DNA from: Halobacteriales archaeon QS_5_70_17
GTDB lineage: Archaea > Halobacteriota > Halobacteria > Halobacteriales > Haloarculaceae
Reading direction: 5' to 3'
Assembly: GCA_003021975.1 (NCBI GenBank)
Contig: PXRR01000046.1
Span: 1-33,322, forward strand
DNA: 33,322 bases
Shown piece after piece: positions 7,477 to 15,693 of the stretch. Both the position numbers and the translations under genes were made by a program. The notes under the pieces are model-generated. The model had not been told where the DNA came from, did not search any database, and was given only the letters and a program-made list of their open reading frames with translations. Position 1 is the first letter of the stretch. Each line of letters starts with the position of its first letter.

Positions 7477-9108
7477 ATGACCGTCGCCGAGCGCATCGTC
7501 GATCGCCTCGCCGCCGACGTCGGGACGGTCTTCGGCATTCCCGGCAAGCAGACACTCCCGCTGAACGCAGCGCTGGCCGACCGCGGCGTGGACTTCGTCG
7601 TCGCGCGCCACGAGACCGCTGTCTCCCACGCCGCGTGGGGATACGCCGAGACCAGCGGCCGGATGGCGGCGACGGTCGTCGTCCCCGGGCCGGGCGACAC
7701 GAACGCCATGAACGGGCTGAAGAACGCCTACAACGACTGCACACCGCTGCTCCACCTGGCCGTCGAGACTGACCCCGAGATCCGGGGCGGGGACGGCATC
7801 CACGAGACCCCGCCGGACACCTACGACAACGTCGTCAAGGAGAACGTCACCGTCGAGACGCCCCAGGGGGCGGTCGCCGCCGTCGACGGGGCGATCCGAA
7901 CAGCCCGGACCGACCCGAAGGGACCGGTGCGGGTCGGTGTCCCGAAGAACTTCCTCGGGACGGACGTCCCGCAGGCCGCAGTCGCCGAGCGTGCGCCCCC
8001 GGACCCGCCCGCGCCTGACCTCGACGCCCTCGCTGCGGCCGGCGACTGCCTCGCCGACGCCGACCGGCCCGTCGTCGTCGCCGGCGGCGGCGTCCGGGCG
8101 GCCGACGCGACCGACGACCTGCGCGCGGTTGCCGAGAGGCTCGCCGCGCCCGTCGTCGCGACCTACAAGGGCAAGGGGGTGTTCCCGGAGGACCACCCGC
8201 TGTCGGCGGGCGTGCTCTGCGGCGGGTCCTCGCCCGAACTCGCGGCGCTGCTGGCCCACGCCGACGCCGCTCTCGCGGTCGGGACCGACCTCGACGCAGT
8301 TGCGACCGGCCGGTGGCGCTTCGACCTGCCCGAGGCCCTCGTGCACGTCACTCTCGACCCCGGCGACGTGGGGAGGGGGTACGACCCGAGCGTCGCGCTC
8401 GTGGCCGACGCGGGAGCGACGCTCGCTGCCCTCACCGACGGACTCCCGGCCCGCGACGGGGGGATCGACCGCGCCGCGGCCGTCCGGGAAGCCGACGCCG
8501 AGCGGATCGACGCCGTCGGCGACGGCGACCCGCCGCTCACCTCCCCCGAGGCGCTGGCGGCGGTCCGGGCGGGCTGTCGCCGCGACACGGTCGTCTCCGC
8601 CGACGCCGGCGGCTTCCGCATCTGGACACTCGTCTCCTATCCCGCCGCCGGACCGCGGCGCTACGTCAACCCCGGGTCGTGGGCGACGATGGGGACGGGC
8701 CTCCCGGCGGCCATCGGCGCCGCCAGCGCAGACCCCGACCGGGACGTGCTCGCGCTGACCGGCGACGGCGGCCTGCTGATGTGTCTCCACGAACTCCACA
8801 CGCTCGCCGCCGAGGAACTGGACGTGACGGTCGTCGTCTTCACTAACCACGACTACGCCATCATCTCGGAGGAGGCCGTCCGGAGCCACGGCCTCGAGGG
8901 CTACGGCTGGGGGGACGCGCCGATCGACTTCGTCGCCGTCGCCGAGGGGTTCGGTCTCCGAGCGGTACGCGCCGAGACGGTCGCCGAGATCACCGAGGCT
9001 GTCGAGGCCGCCCGCGCCGGGGACGGTCCGGGGCTGGTCGAGGTGCCGACCGATCCGGCGGAGCCGCAGGCCAGCGAGTGGATGGCCGACCCCGTCGAGG
9101 AGCCGTAG
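7477..9108 (+). CDS. thiamine diphosphate-binding enzyme, acetolactate synthase/decarboxylase-like
   Basis: A 543-residue ThDP enzyme with the three-domain plan of acetolactate synthase and 2-oxoacid decarboxylases. The PYR domain carries the cofactor-activating glutamate E46 in ARHETAVSHAAWGYAE. The central domain spans about residues 190-330. The PP domain has the ThDP/Mg motif starting GDGG (429-432) and ending at N457 (TNHDY). The reaction is unknown: oxalyl-CoA decarboxylase, 2-hydroxyacyl-CoA lyase or a 2-oxoacid decarboxylase are options. The nearby CoA-transferases make an acyl-CoA substrate attractive, but the family signature alone does not decide. The ATG at 7477 is chosen because the in-frame extension from 7393 is basic and low-complexity. 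It heads a plus-strand run with the TAXI transporter. Confidence 0.85.
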   Translation: MTVAERIVDRLAADVGTVFGIPGKQTLPLNAALADRGVDFVVARHETAVSHAAWGYAETSGRMAATVVVPGPGDTNAMNGLKNAYNDCTPLLHLAVETDPEIRGGDGIHETPPDTYDNVVKENVTVETPQGAVAAVDGAIRTARTDPKGPVRVGVPKNFLGTDVPQAAVAERAPPDPPAPDLDALAAAGDCLADADRPVVVAGGGVRAADATDDLRAVAERLAAPVVATYKGKGVFPEDHPLSAGVLCGGSSPELAALLAHADAALAVGTDLDAVATGRWRFDLPEALVHVTLDPGDVGRGYDPSVALVADAGATLAALTDGLPARDGGIDRAAAVREADAERIDAVGDGDPPLTSPEALAAVRAGCRRDTVVSADAGGFRIWTLVSYPAAGPRRYVNPGSWATMGTGLPAAIGAASADPDRDVLALTGDGGLLMCLHELHTLAAEELDVTVVVFTNHDYAIISEEAVRSHGLEGYGWGDAPIDFVAVAEGFGLRAVRAETVAEITEAVEAARAGDGPGLVEVPTDPAEPQASEWMADPVEEP

Positions 9109-9122
9109 CCCGGCAGCCGCAG

Positions 9123-9131
9123 AATACTTAT
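9123..9131 (+). promoter_or_regulatory. TATA-like element of the TAXI transporter unit
   Basis: ATACTTATG is the only AT-rich patch in the 48-bp gap after the ThDP gene. It is centred about 30 bp upstream of the ATG at 9157, so the transporter may have its own near-leaderless promoter in addition to read-through. Confidence 0.45.
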
Positions 9132-9156
9132 GCTCCCGAGAAACAGGAACCATGGT

Positions 9157-10293
9157 ATGCAGGAGATTAGCAGGCGGAACGTCCTGAGGGCAGCAGGTGT
9201 AACTGGACTCGTCGGGCTGACCGGCTGTGCCGGCGGGGACGGCGGAGACGGTAGCAGCGGAAACGACAGCGACGGAAGCGGCGGCGACGGAAACGGGAGT
9301 AGCGGTAGCGACGACGGTGGCGGCGGAACCACGTCCATCAGCGTCGGCATTCCGAGTTCCAGTACGACGACGGGCGCGTCGAGCAACTCTTTCCAGCGTG
9401 TCGTCCAGAAAGTTTCTTCTGACACTGAGCCAGCCGGAACGATCCAGTGGAACAACCAGGAGACCGGCGGCGATCCGCCGAGTCTCCGACAGTACAATCA
9501 GGGCAACGTTCAGGCAATGAGCGGCGGGAACTTCATCATCGCGTCGGCGAAAGAGGAACTCCCGCCGTTCGAGCAGCAGCCGGTCGAGAAGATTCCCCAC
9601 CAAGGGATGGCGATCGCCCCGCTGCACATGCACGTGCTCTCGGTCGCGGGGTCGGGCATCAAGACGACCGATGACCTCGTAGGGAGCAACTTCTGGCCGC
9701 TCCCGCCGCAGTGGGGGCTCCGACAGCAGGCCGAAGCCGTCCTCGAAAACGCCGGTCTCTGGAGCGAACTCCAGGAATCCGACTCGATCGTCAACGCCGA
9801 TACGGGCGACGTGGCCGGCGCTATCTCCGAAGATCGGATCGACGCGATGTTCGTGTACGGGGCGAGCGGCGTCAACCTCGCCGGCTGGGCGACGGAGGTC
9901 GACGCGCGCGCCGACCTCCAGCTTGTCGAGATGACCGACAGCTTCGTCCAAGGGGTCGAAGACACGCGCGGAACGAGCCACAGCCGGATCGAGCCCTACG
10001 GCTGGGAGAACCAGGAGTTCGACGCGAGCGAGATGGACGTCTACGGCGCCGACTTCCAGTTCTGGTTCGGCGAGGAGATCTCCCGGGGCGTCGGCTACGA
10101 ACTCGCGAAGATCAGCCACGAGAACGTCGAGCAGATCCAGGAGGGACAGCCGGCGTACCTCGACCACAGCGATCCGGCCGAGATGGCCTCCCTCTACCTC
10201 GAAGACCACCCGGTCCATCCGGGTCCTTACGACTTCCTCGAGGAGGAGGGCGTCGACATGAGCGCGTACACGCGCGGTGAGGCCCAGGGATAG
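9157..10293 (+). CDS. TAXI family TRAP transporter solute-binding lipoprotein
   Basis: A 378-residue exported binding protein. The N-terminus carries a Tat signal (SRRNVLRAAG, RR at 6-7) and lipobox LTGC with Cys24, so it should be folded in the cytoplasm, exported by Tat and lipid-anchored outside. A Gly/Asp/Ser-rich linker (25-60), usual in haloarchaea, precedes the TAXI domain, which begins at TSISVGIPSSSTTTG. The ATG at 9157 is chosen over 9130 because the Tat motif should be near the N-terminus and the TATA element overlaps 9130. Its partner permease starts 7 nt downstream. TAXI proteins of known ligand bind dicarboxylates, 2-oxoglutarate or glutamate; this ligand is unknown. Confidence 0.88.
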   Translation: MQEISRRNVLRAAGVTGLVGLTGCAGGDGGDGSSGNDSDGSGGDGNGSSGSDDGGGGTTSISVGIPSSSTTTGASSNSFQRVVQKVSSDTEPAGTIQWNNQETGGDPPSLRQYNQGNVQAMSGGNFIIASAKEELPPFEQQPVEKIPHQGMAIAPLHMHVLSVAGSGIKTTDDLVGSNFWPLPPQWGLRQQAEAVLENAGLWSELQESDSIVNADTGDVAGAISEDRIDAMFVYGASGVNLAGWATEVDARADLQLVEMTDSFVQGVEDTRGTSHSRIEPYGWENQEFDASEMDVYGADFQFWFGEEISRGVGYELAKISHENVEQIQEGQPAYLDHSDPAEMASLYLEDHPVHPGPYDFLEEEGVDMSAYTRGEAQG

Positions 10294-10300
10294 CTGACCG

Positions 10301-12304
10301 ATGAGCGACACCGAGAGCGGCCCGCCGGTCTGGTCGCCCCTGGAATTTCGGCGCGACCACCTGCTGAACAACCTCGTTACGATAGTTGCGCTGCTGTTCT
10401 GGGGACGCATCGTCCTCTACGCTTACCTGCAGAACGCGCCGCGAGCGAAGTACGCCACCGCCTTCCTCGGCGGGGGGATACTGATCTACGTCCTCCGGGA
10501 GCTGTACGAACTCGAGGCCGACGCTCGCATCGAACGCTTCGGCCTGTGGCTCTGTGCGGCCGTCGGCGTCGGCGTCTCGGGCTACGTGTGGCGCAACTAC
10601 GACGTCCTCGAGACCCTCCGGGTGGGGTACGCGCTCGAACACGAGTACACACTTGGCGCCGTGTTCGCGCTCGTGGTCCTCTATCTCACCTACCGGGCGT
10701 TCGGCGCCGCGTTCGCCGGGGTCGTCGTACTGACGATCGGCTACGCGCTCTTCGGCGAGTCGATTCCCGGACTGATGGGACACGGCGGCATCGGCGAACG
10801 CCAGGTGATCAACGTGTTGACGATGGAGTTCGACGGCTTCTTCGGGTCGATCACGCAGATCGTCGCCGCGTGGGTCGCCCTGTTTCTCCTGTACGCGGGA
10901 CTGATGCGCGGGTTCGGCGCGTTCGAGCTGATCATGCGACTTTCGTTTCGCACTGCGAAATACCTCAGATCCGGCGTCGCCCAGTCGGCCGTCGTCTCGA
11001 GTCTCATCATCGGCTCCATCAACGGCGCACAGACCGCTAACGCCGCGATGACCGGATCGTTCACGATCCCGCTGATGAAAGAAAGCGGCATGAGACGGGA
11101 GTCGGCCGGCGGCATCGAAGCGGTCGCCTCCTCCGGCGGCCAGATCATGCCGCCGGTCATGGGTGCGGCCGCATTCGTGATGGCGTCGCTGCTGGACGTC
11201 GGCTACGTCGACGTTCTGATCGCGGGCGTCATCCCCGCACTGGTCTTCTACGTCTCGGTCGCCATCGGCGTCCACTACATGTCCATCAAGCAACTGCCCG
11301 AAGGCGGCGTCGACCTGGAGGCGCGGATCGCCGACCTCGACGCGGGCTACCACCCCGTCGTCGAGGCAGTTCGCTTCGGCGTCCCGTTCGCCGTCCTCCT
11401 GTATACGCTCGGCGTCGCCCAATGGACGGTGATCTCGGCGGCACTGTACACGTGTCTCACGATGATCCTCACTGGGGCAGGGATCCCCGTCGCTCTGGCA
11501 CTCGCGCGCGACGGATCCGACCCCGTTGCAACGATCCGGCAGGTCGGCCGCGACACGGTCTCGGGGTTCAAGTTCGGCGCGATCACGGTCGCCCCCATCG
11601 CGATCATCATCGCGGCCGTCAACGGTATCGTCGATCTGCTGAACGCGACAGGGATGCCCGGGAAGCTCTCGCTGGCGCTGGTCGGCATCGCCGGGGGCGT
11701 GATGCTGTTTACCATCGTTCTCGCGATGATCATCTGTCTCATCCTGGGGCTGGGCATGCCAACGGTGGCGGCCTACACCATCGTCGCGCTGCTGATCGCC
11801 CCGACGCTGACTGGGACGTTCGACGTACCGAACTTGGCCGCGCACTTCTTCGTGTTTTACGCGGCCATCCTCTCGGGGATCACGCCGCCGATCGCCATCG
11901 CGGTCGTGGTGACAGCCGGGATCGCGGAGTCGAACTTCTGGCGGACGGCGCTCGAAGCGCTGAAGCTCGGCGTTCCCCTGTTCGTCCTCCCGTTCACCTT
12001 CGTCTACAACCCCGAGATCGTCACGGGCGGATTCAACGTTACGACCGCGGCGTCGGGAGCGGTCGTCCTGCTCGGCGCGGTCACCATCACCCACGGACTC
12101 AACTGCGCGCCGCGGCCGTTCGGCATCCCCTCACCGCTCAGTTACGCCGCGCGCGCCGTGTACGTCGCGCTGGGCGTCCTCGCGATGGTCTGGCCGATGA
12201 CGATGCCGCGCGTCGGCGCGGTGACCATCGCGGTGCTTCTCATCGCCGCCCAGACGCAGATGCCCCGCTTCCGGAACGTCGGCGCCGTCCCGGGCGGCGA
12301 CTGA
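10301..12304 (+). CDS. TRAP transporter fused permease (4TM/12TM)
   Basis: A 667-residue polytopic membrane protein in which the small (DctQ-like) and large (DctM-like) TRAP subunits are fused, the form that pairs with TAXI binding proteins. Hydrophobic helices run throughout. The conserved DctM core is visible as SSLIIGSINGAQTANAAMTG, then IPLMKESGMRRESAGGIEAV and SSGGQIMPPVMGAAAFVMA, with a repeat of the motif late in the protein (LGLGMPTVAAYTIVA, ITPPIAIAVVVTAGIAE). It should drive Na+- or H+-coupled uptake of the acid delivered by the upstream lipoprotein. The start codon lies 7 nt after the preceding stop, so the two are co-transcribed. Confidence 0.92.
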   Translation: MSDTESGPPVWSPLEFRRDHLLNNLVTIVALLFWGRIVLYAYLQNAPRAKYATAFLGGGILIYVLRELYELEADARIERFGLWLCAAVGVGVSGYVWRNYDVLETLRVGYALEHEYTLGAVFALVVLYLTYRAFGAAFAGVVVLTIGYALFGESIPGLMGHGGIGERQVINVLTMEFDGFFGSITQIVAAWVALFLLYAGLMRGFGAFELIMRLSFRTAKYLRSGVAQSAVVSSLIIGSINGAQTANAAMTGSFTIPLMKESGMRRESAGGIEAVASSGGQIMPPVMGAAAFVMASLLDVGYVDVLIAGVIPALVFYVSVAIGVHYMSIKQLPEGGVDLEARIADLDAGYHPVVEAVRFGVPFAVLLYTLGVAQWTVISAALYTCLTMILTGAGIPVALALARDGSDPVATIRQVGRDTVSGFKFGAITVAPIAIIIAAVNGIVDLLNATGMPGKLSLALVGIAGGVMLFTIVLAMIICLILGLGMPTVAAYTIVALLIAPTLTGTFDVPNLAAHFFVFYAAILSGITPPIAIAVVVTAGIAESNFWRTALEALKLGVPLFVLPFTFVYNPEIVTGGFNVTTAASGAVVLLGAVTITHGLNCAPRPFGIPSPLSYAARAVYVALGVLAMVWPMTMPRVGAVTIAVLLIAAQTQMPRFRNVGAVPGGD

Positions 12305-12374
12305 TTCCGCCGGGCGGTCGCAGACGCCTTCTCCGGACCGATACACCTGTTAGCCCCGGGCCGGTGGGTGACGT

Positions 12375-13580
12375 ATGCCGCTCTCAGACGTGCGCGTCGT
12401 CGACTGCGGACAGGTGATCGCCGGACCGCTCTGTGCCGCCTTCCTCGGGGACCTCGGCGCCGACGTCGTGAAGATCGAACCGCCCGGCGGCGAGACCTAC
12501 CGCACCGACCGCCGGCGCCTCGACGGCGAACCGTTCAATCCCGCGTTCGAACTGTACAACCGCAACAAGCGGTCGCTGGCCCTCGACCTGAAAGACGATC
12601 GGGGGCTGGAGGCGCTGTACGACCTCGTCGAGGCCGCCGACGTGTTTGTCCAGAACTGGCCGCCCGGGGTCGCAGAGCGCCTCGGAACGGACTACGAGAC
12701 GCTGACCGAACTGAACCCCGACCTCGTGTACGTCCACATCACCGGCTTTGGCGAGACGGGGCCGATGGCTGATCGACCGGGGATGGACACCATCGTCCAG
12801 CACGTCTCGGGGTTCACGAGCCTGCTGGGCTACGACGACGACCGGCCGCCCATCCGCTCGCAGGCGTCGGTCGCGGACTACTTCGCGGCCTACAGCGCCG
12901 CGCTCAGTGCGCTCGCCGCAATCCGGGCGGTCGACCGCGGCGAGGACGGCCAGAAGGTCGACGTGTCGCTGCTCGAGTCGCTGGCGCACAACATGGACGG
13001 CGCCTACGAGTACTACACCAACCTCGGCGAGGTCCCCGCGCGGGGCGGACGCAACGCGTTCTTCAACCCCATGATGCTATACGGAGCTGCCGAGGCCACC
13101 GACGGCTACGTCTGCGTAGCGCTGTTGCTCTACTCCGATCGGGTGTGGCGGGGGTTCTGCGAACTGCTGGACCGACCGGACCTGGCCGCCGACGAGCGCT
13201 ACGAGACCGACGCGGGACGCATGGCCGAGGCCGATCGGTTCACGGAACTGCTCGAGTCCTGGCTGGCCGACCGAACCGTCGAGGAGGCCGTCGCGGCGCT
13301 CAACGACCACTCGATCCCCGCCGCGCCCTCCCACTCCATTCCCGAGGCCGTGGAGCTAGAGCAGTTCGACCACCGCGGGACGTTTCGCGACCTCGATCAC
13401 CCCCGGTTCGGGTCGCTGACGCTGACGGACACGCCGCTCGCGCTCTCCCGCGACGACCCCTCCATCCGATACCCGGCTCCCGCCTTGGGCGAGCACGGCT
13501 GGGAAGTGCTCGCCGAACTGGGGTACGACGACGAGCGCCTGGCGGCGTTCGCGCGCGACGGCCCCCTCCACGAGGAGTGA
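12375..13580 (+). CDS. CaiB/BaiF class III CoA-transferase (copy 2)
   Basis: A 401-residue paralogue of the enzyme at 6074-7252, sharing the opening pattern (VRVVDCGQVIAGPL, LGDLGADVVKIEPPGGE) and NRNKRSLALDL. The presumed catalytic residue is D168 in ASVADYFAAY. It follows the TRAP permease by 70 nt on the same strand and has a GGTGA ribosome-binding sequence just before the ATG at 12375, so it is probably the last gene of the ThDP-TAXI unit. Two such transferases bracketing one transporter and one ThDP enzyme suggest sequential CoA transfer steps, or donor and acceptor pairs differing in specificity. The substrate is unknown. Confidence 0.9.
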   Translation: MPLSDVRVVDCGQVIAGPLCAAFLGDLGADVVKIEPPGGETYRTDRRRLDGEPFNPAFELYNRNKRSLALDLKDDRGLEALYDLVEAADVFVQNWPPGVAERLGTDYETLTELNPDLVYVHITGFGETGPMADRPGMDTIVQHVSGFTSLLGYDDDRPPIRSQASVADYFAAYSAALSALAAIRAVDRGEDGQKVDVSLLESLAHNMDGAYEYYTNLGEVPARGGRNAFFNPMMLYGAAEATDGYVCVALLLYSDRVWRGFCELLDRPDLAADERYETDAGRMAEADRFTELLESWLADRTVEEAVAALNDHSIPAAPSHSIPEAVELEQFDHRGTFRDLDHPRFGSLTLTDTPLALSRDDPSIRYPAPALGEHGWEVLAELGYDDERLAAFARDGPLHEE

Positions 13581-13698
13581 CCGACTGTCCCGGTGAGCGA
13601 CGATCGGCACCCGTAATCGGAGCGTCCGGCGGCCCCTCGTACACTATCTCGATCGCTGTGCACGCTGCTTCGATCAGCCGGCGAGCTTACACAATCCA

Positions 13699-13725
13699 CG
13701 AAATCCACACAATGTGAATTGCAGG
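13699..13725 (+). repeat. 27-bp AT-rich dyad element, copy 1 (upstream of parA)
   Basis: It starts CGAAATCCACA and contains the dyad AATCCACA-CAA-TGTGAATT (13702-13720), 7 of 8 positions complementary. The preceding bases give TCCACGAAATCCACA (13695-13709), matched 14 of 15 at 32130-32144 beyond sph. It lies about 155-180 bp upstream of parA. It may be a parS-like centromere site or an operator. Confidence 0.6.
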
Positions 13726-13812
13726 AACGACGAGCGTCTGACGTAGGCTTATGTGGGACGGTCGCCGTAGCGTGTCGCATGCAACGCGCGAAACGCCGAC
13801 AATCCGAACGAC

Positions 13813-13842
13813 CCGCGAAATCCACATTTCGCGGATTATTCG
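13813..13842 (+). repeat. 27-bp AT-rich dyad element, copy 2, with perfect 9-bp inverted repeat
   Basis: Positions 13816-13842 match the reverse complement of 31861-31887 at 22 of 27 bases. This copy also holds a perfect inverted repeat, CCGCGAAAT (13813-13821), spacer CCAC, ATTTCGCGG (13826-13834). It ends 36 bp before the parA start and overlaps its likely promoter (the ATTATTCGAAATA patch at 13835-13847). It is therefore well placed for autoregulation by a ParA partner protein. Confidence 0.65.
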
Positions 13843-13878
13843 AAATAGCCGGGCAGCGTAAACAATCCGCCGCTTGGG

Positions 13879-14748
13879 GTGAGCGCCGTGCCTGAGATGG
13901 AGCAACTGCCCGGCGCGACGGTGAACCTGCTAAAAGGCGGGGTCGGGAAGTCGACCATCGCGCTCAACGTCGCCGAGCGCCTCGCGAACCGCGGCCACGA
14001 CGTCGTGCTCGTCGACCTCGACGACGACGGCCACATGACGATGCAGCTGGGCTACCAGGACGCCTACGACCGCGAGGCCGACCTCGGCGGACCGCTGCTC
14101 GAGGAGTCCGATCCCGCCGACCTCCTCGTCGACACGGAGTTCGGCTTCGCCTTCCTTCCCTCGAACGACGACCTCGAGACCGTCGAGGACCGCTTAAAGA
14201 GCGCCCAGTGGTCGGACATCCGCTTCCGACAGAACGTCGTCGAGCCGCTGGTCGAGGACGGCTACGACTACGTGATCGTCGACGCGCCCGGCGGCCGGGG
14301 GAAGCTCTCGGACAACGCCCTGATCGCGCTCCAGCGGGTGATCGTCCCGCTGATCCCCGGCGCGGGATCGATCAACGGCCTCGGGACGACGATCAGCCGC
14401 CAGATCGTCCCCATCCGCGAGCAGATCGACCTCGACGTGCTCGCGATCACGCCCAACCGACTGACCGAGACGCTAAACCAGCGCAACGAGGACCGCGTTC
14501 TCGTCGAGCACATCAACCGGGAGTTCCCCGAGTACACGCCCGACTACGCGCGCATCCCCGAAGAGACGTTCGACGCGATGGACCGAAACGAGCTCCCCAG
14601 CGGCGAACTCCCCAAACCGGGGATCCGCAAGCGCGCGAGCATCTCCAAGGCGTTCAAGCGGGGCCAGCCGGTAGCGGCGTACGATCCCGACTGCGACCAG
14701 CTCCCGCACTTCGACCACCTCGCGGATCTCGTGGAGGAGGCGAGCTGA
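13879..14748 (+). CDS. ParA family (deviant Walker A) ATPase
   Basis: A 289-residue P-loop ATPase of the ParA/MinD/Soj superfamily, which drives positioning of DNA or protein cargo on the nucleoid or membrane. The deviant Walker A KGGVGKST is at 19-26, the A' motif is VLVDLDDDGH, and the Walker B is YVIVDAPGG. No C-terminal amphipathic MinD-type helix is evident, so DNA segregation or cargo positioning is likelier than MinD function. Possible starts are GTG 13879, GTG 13888 (best spaced after GGTGA at 13878-13882) and ATG 13897; the longest is given. It is followed 2 nt later by a small acidic protein gene in the manner of parA-parB operons, and preceded by palindromic repeats. No ParB-domain protein is present. 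Confidence 0.88.
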   Translation: MSAVPEMEQLPGATVNLLKGGVGKSTIALNVAERLANRGHDVVLVDLDDDGHMTMQLGYQDAYDREADLGGPLLEESDPADLLVDTEFGFAFLPSNDDLETVEDRLKSAQWSDIRFRQNVVEPLVEDGYDYVIVDAPGGRGKLSDNALIALQRVIVPLIPGAGSINGLGTTISRQIVPIREQIDLDVLAITPNRLTETLNQRNEDRVLVEHINREFPEYTPDYARIPEETFDAMDRNELPSGELPKPGIRKRASISKAFKRGQPVAAYDPDCDQLPHFDHLADLVEEAS

Positions 14749-14750
14749 CC

Positions 14751-15263
14751 ATGCCCGACGAGGACGAGCGGATCGGCGACATCGCGGCCCAGCTCGAACA
14801 GAGCGAGGACGGTCTCGGGGTCGACGACTCCGACGCGGACGACGGCCCCGGGGTCGACGGGACTGACGCCGGGGACGCCGCCGCCGACCCCGACCCTGAC
14901 TCCGAGGCCGCTGCCGGAGACGCGGCGAGCGACTCGTCCGCGTCCACCGACGGGGTCCGGGACCCCGGCCCGGAGATCCCGCCGTTTCCCTTCGAGGCGA
15001 CAGAGATGCACGGGTTCTACGTCCGCGACGGCACGTGGGACGACCTCCGGACGACGAAGTCGGCGGTCAGCGCGGCCTGCTCGACGTTCGGCGTCCCGGA
15101 GTTCACCGGCCGGGAGTTCCAGGACGCCTGCCTCCGGGTCGCGGCCGACCACGGCGAGGAGGTCGCCGCCGCGATCCTTGAGGGACGGTCCGTCGAGTTC
15201 GACGAGGAGCGCCTCGCGGAGATCGTCGGTATGCTCCGCGAGCAACGCGGAGAAGACGACTGA
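14751..15263 (+). CDS. acidic two-part protein, candidate ParA partner
   Basis: A 170-residue protein of unknown function. Residues 15-75 are low-complexity and rich in Asp, Ala, Gly and Ser, so probably disordered. Residues 85-165 look folded: a strand-like segment MHGFYVRDGTWDDL, then two or three helices (TTKSAVSAACSTFG; TGREFQDACLRVAADHGEEV; DEERLAEIVGMLREQ). The strand-helix-helix order recalls ribbon-helix-helix partners of plasmid ParAs, but I see no firm family signature. The start is 2 nt after the parA stop, so the pair is one operon. The gene ends 4 nt before the convergent DUF35 gene. By context it may bind the upstream dyads or link ParA to cargo; this is inference. Confidence 0.75.
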   Translation: MPDEDERIGDIAAQLEQSEDGLGVDDSDADDGPGVDGTDAGDAAADPDPDSEAAAGDAASDSSASTDGVRDPGPEIPPFPFEATEMHGFYVRDGTWDDLRTTKSAVSAACSTFGVPEFTGREFQDACLRVAADHGEEVAAAILEGRSVEFDEERLAEIVGMLREQRGEDD

Positions 15264-15267
15264 CCGA

Positions 15268-15693
15268 TCACTCGACGATTCGGGCGGCGAAGAACGGCCG
15301 GCCCGAGCGGTCCCTCCGGTCGTAGTCGGCGTCGTACTCGACGGCCGTCAGTTCGACGGTCGCGTCGAGGGACGGTGCCGCGTCCCCGGGAAGTCCCGCG
15401 AGCAGGCGCGGCCCCTCGACGAGTTCGACGACTCCGAGCGCCAACGGCGCCTCGAACCCCGGCGGGGCGACGTGCTGGCGGGTGAACGACACCAGCCGAC
15501 CCCGGCCGTCGGCCTCGACCCACGCGACGTCGGTCCGGCCACAGCGCGGACAGACCGGCGCGGGCGGGAAGAAGGTCTCCTCGCAGTCTCTACAGCGGTG
15601 CAGTAGGAACCGATCCGCCTCCAGCGCGTCCCAGAACGGATCGGTGTACTGCCCGGCCTCGGGGTCGGCCCGCCAGTCCCGGCCGGCGGTCAC
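15268..15693 (-). CDS. DUF35 (zinc-ribbon plus OB-fold) acyl-CoA-binding partner protein
   Basis: A 141-residue protein with a rubredoxin-like zinc ribbon (Cys34, 37, 48, 51 in CRDC and CPRCG), then an OB-fold domain starting about GRGRLVSFTRQHVAPPGFEA. DUF35 proteins act as CoA-binding partners of thiolase-like enzymes, for example in Ltp2-type aldolases and in archaeal thiolase/HMG-CoA synthase complexes. Its GTG start at 15693 overlaps the stop of the thiolase-like gene (GTGA, 15690-15693), implying coupled translation and a stable complex. Stop TGA is at 15268-15270. Confidence 0.9.
   Translation of the reverse strand: MTAGRDWRADPEAGQYTDPFWDALEADRFLLHRCRDCEETFFPPAPVCPRCGRTDVAWVEADGRGRLVSFTRQHVAPPGFEAPLALGVVELVEGPRLLAGLPGDAAPSLDATVELTAVEYDADYDRRDRSGRPFFAARIVE

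Noticed and set aside
7240-10410. Very long open frame on the minus strand opposite the ThDP and TAXI genes
   Set aside because: Antisense by-product of high-GC codon usage; the translation is repetitive and Arg/Val/Gly/Asp-rich with no family motif, while the plus strand carries clear domains.
13879-15263. Integrated plasmid or provirus around parA
   Set aside because: No replication initiator, integrase, capsid or attachment repeats are seen, and the flanking genes are metabolic; the cassette may still be acquired, but the window does not show it.
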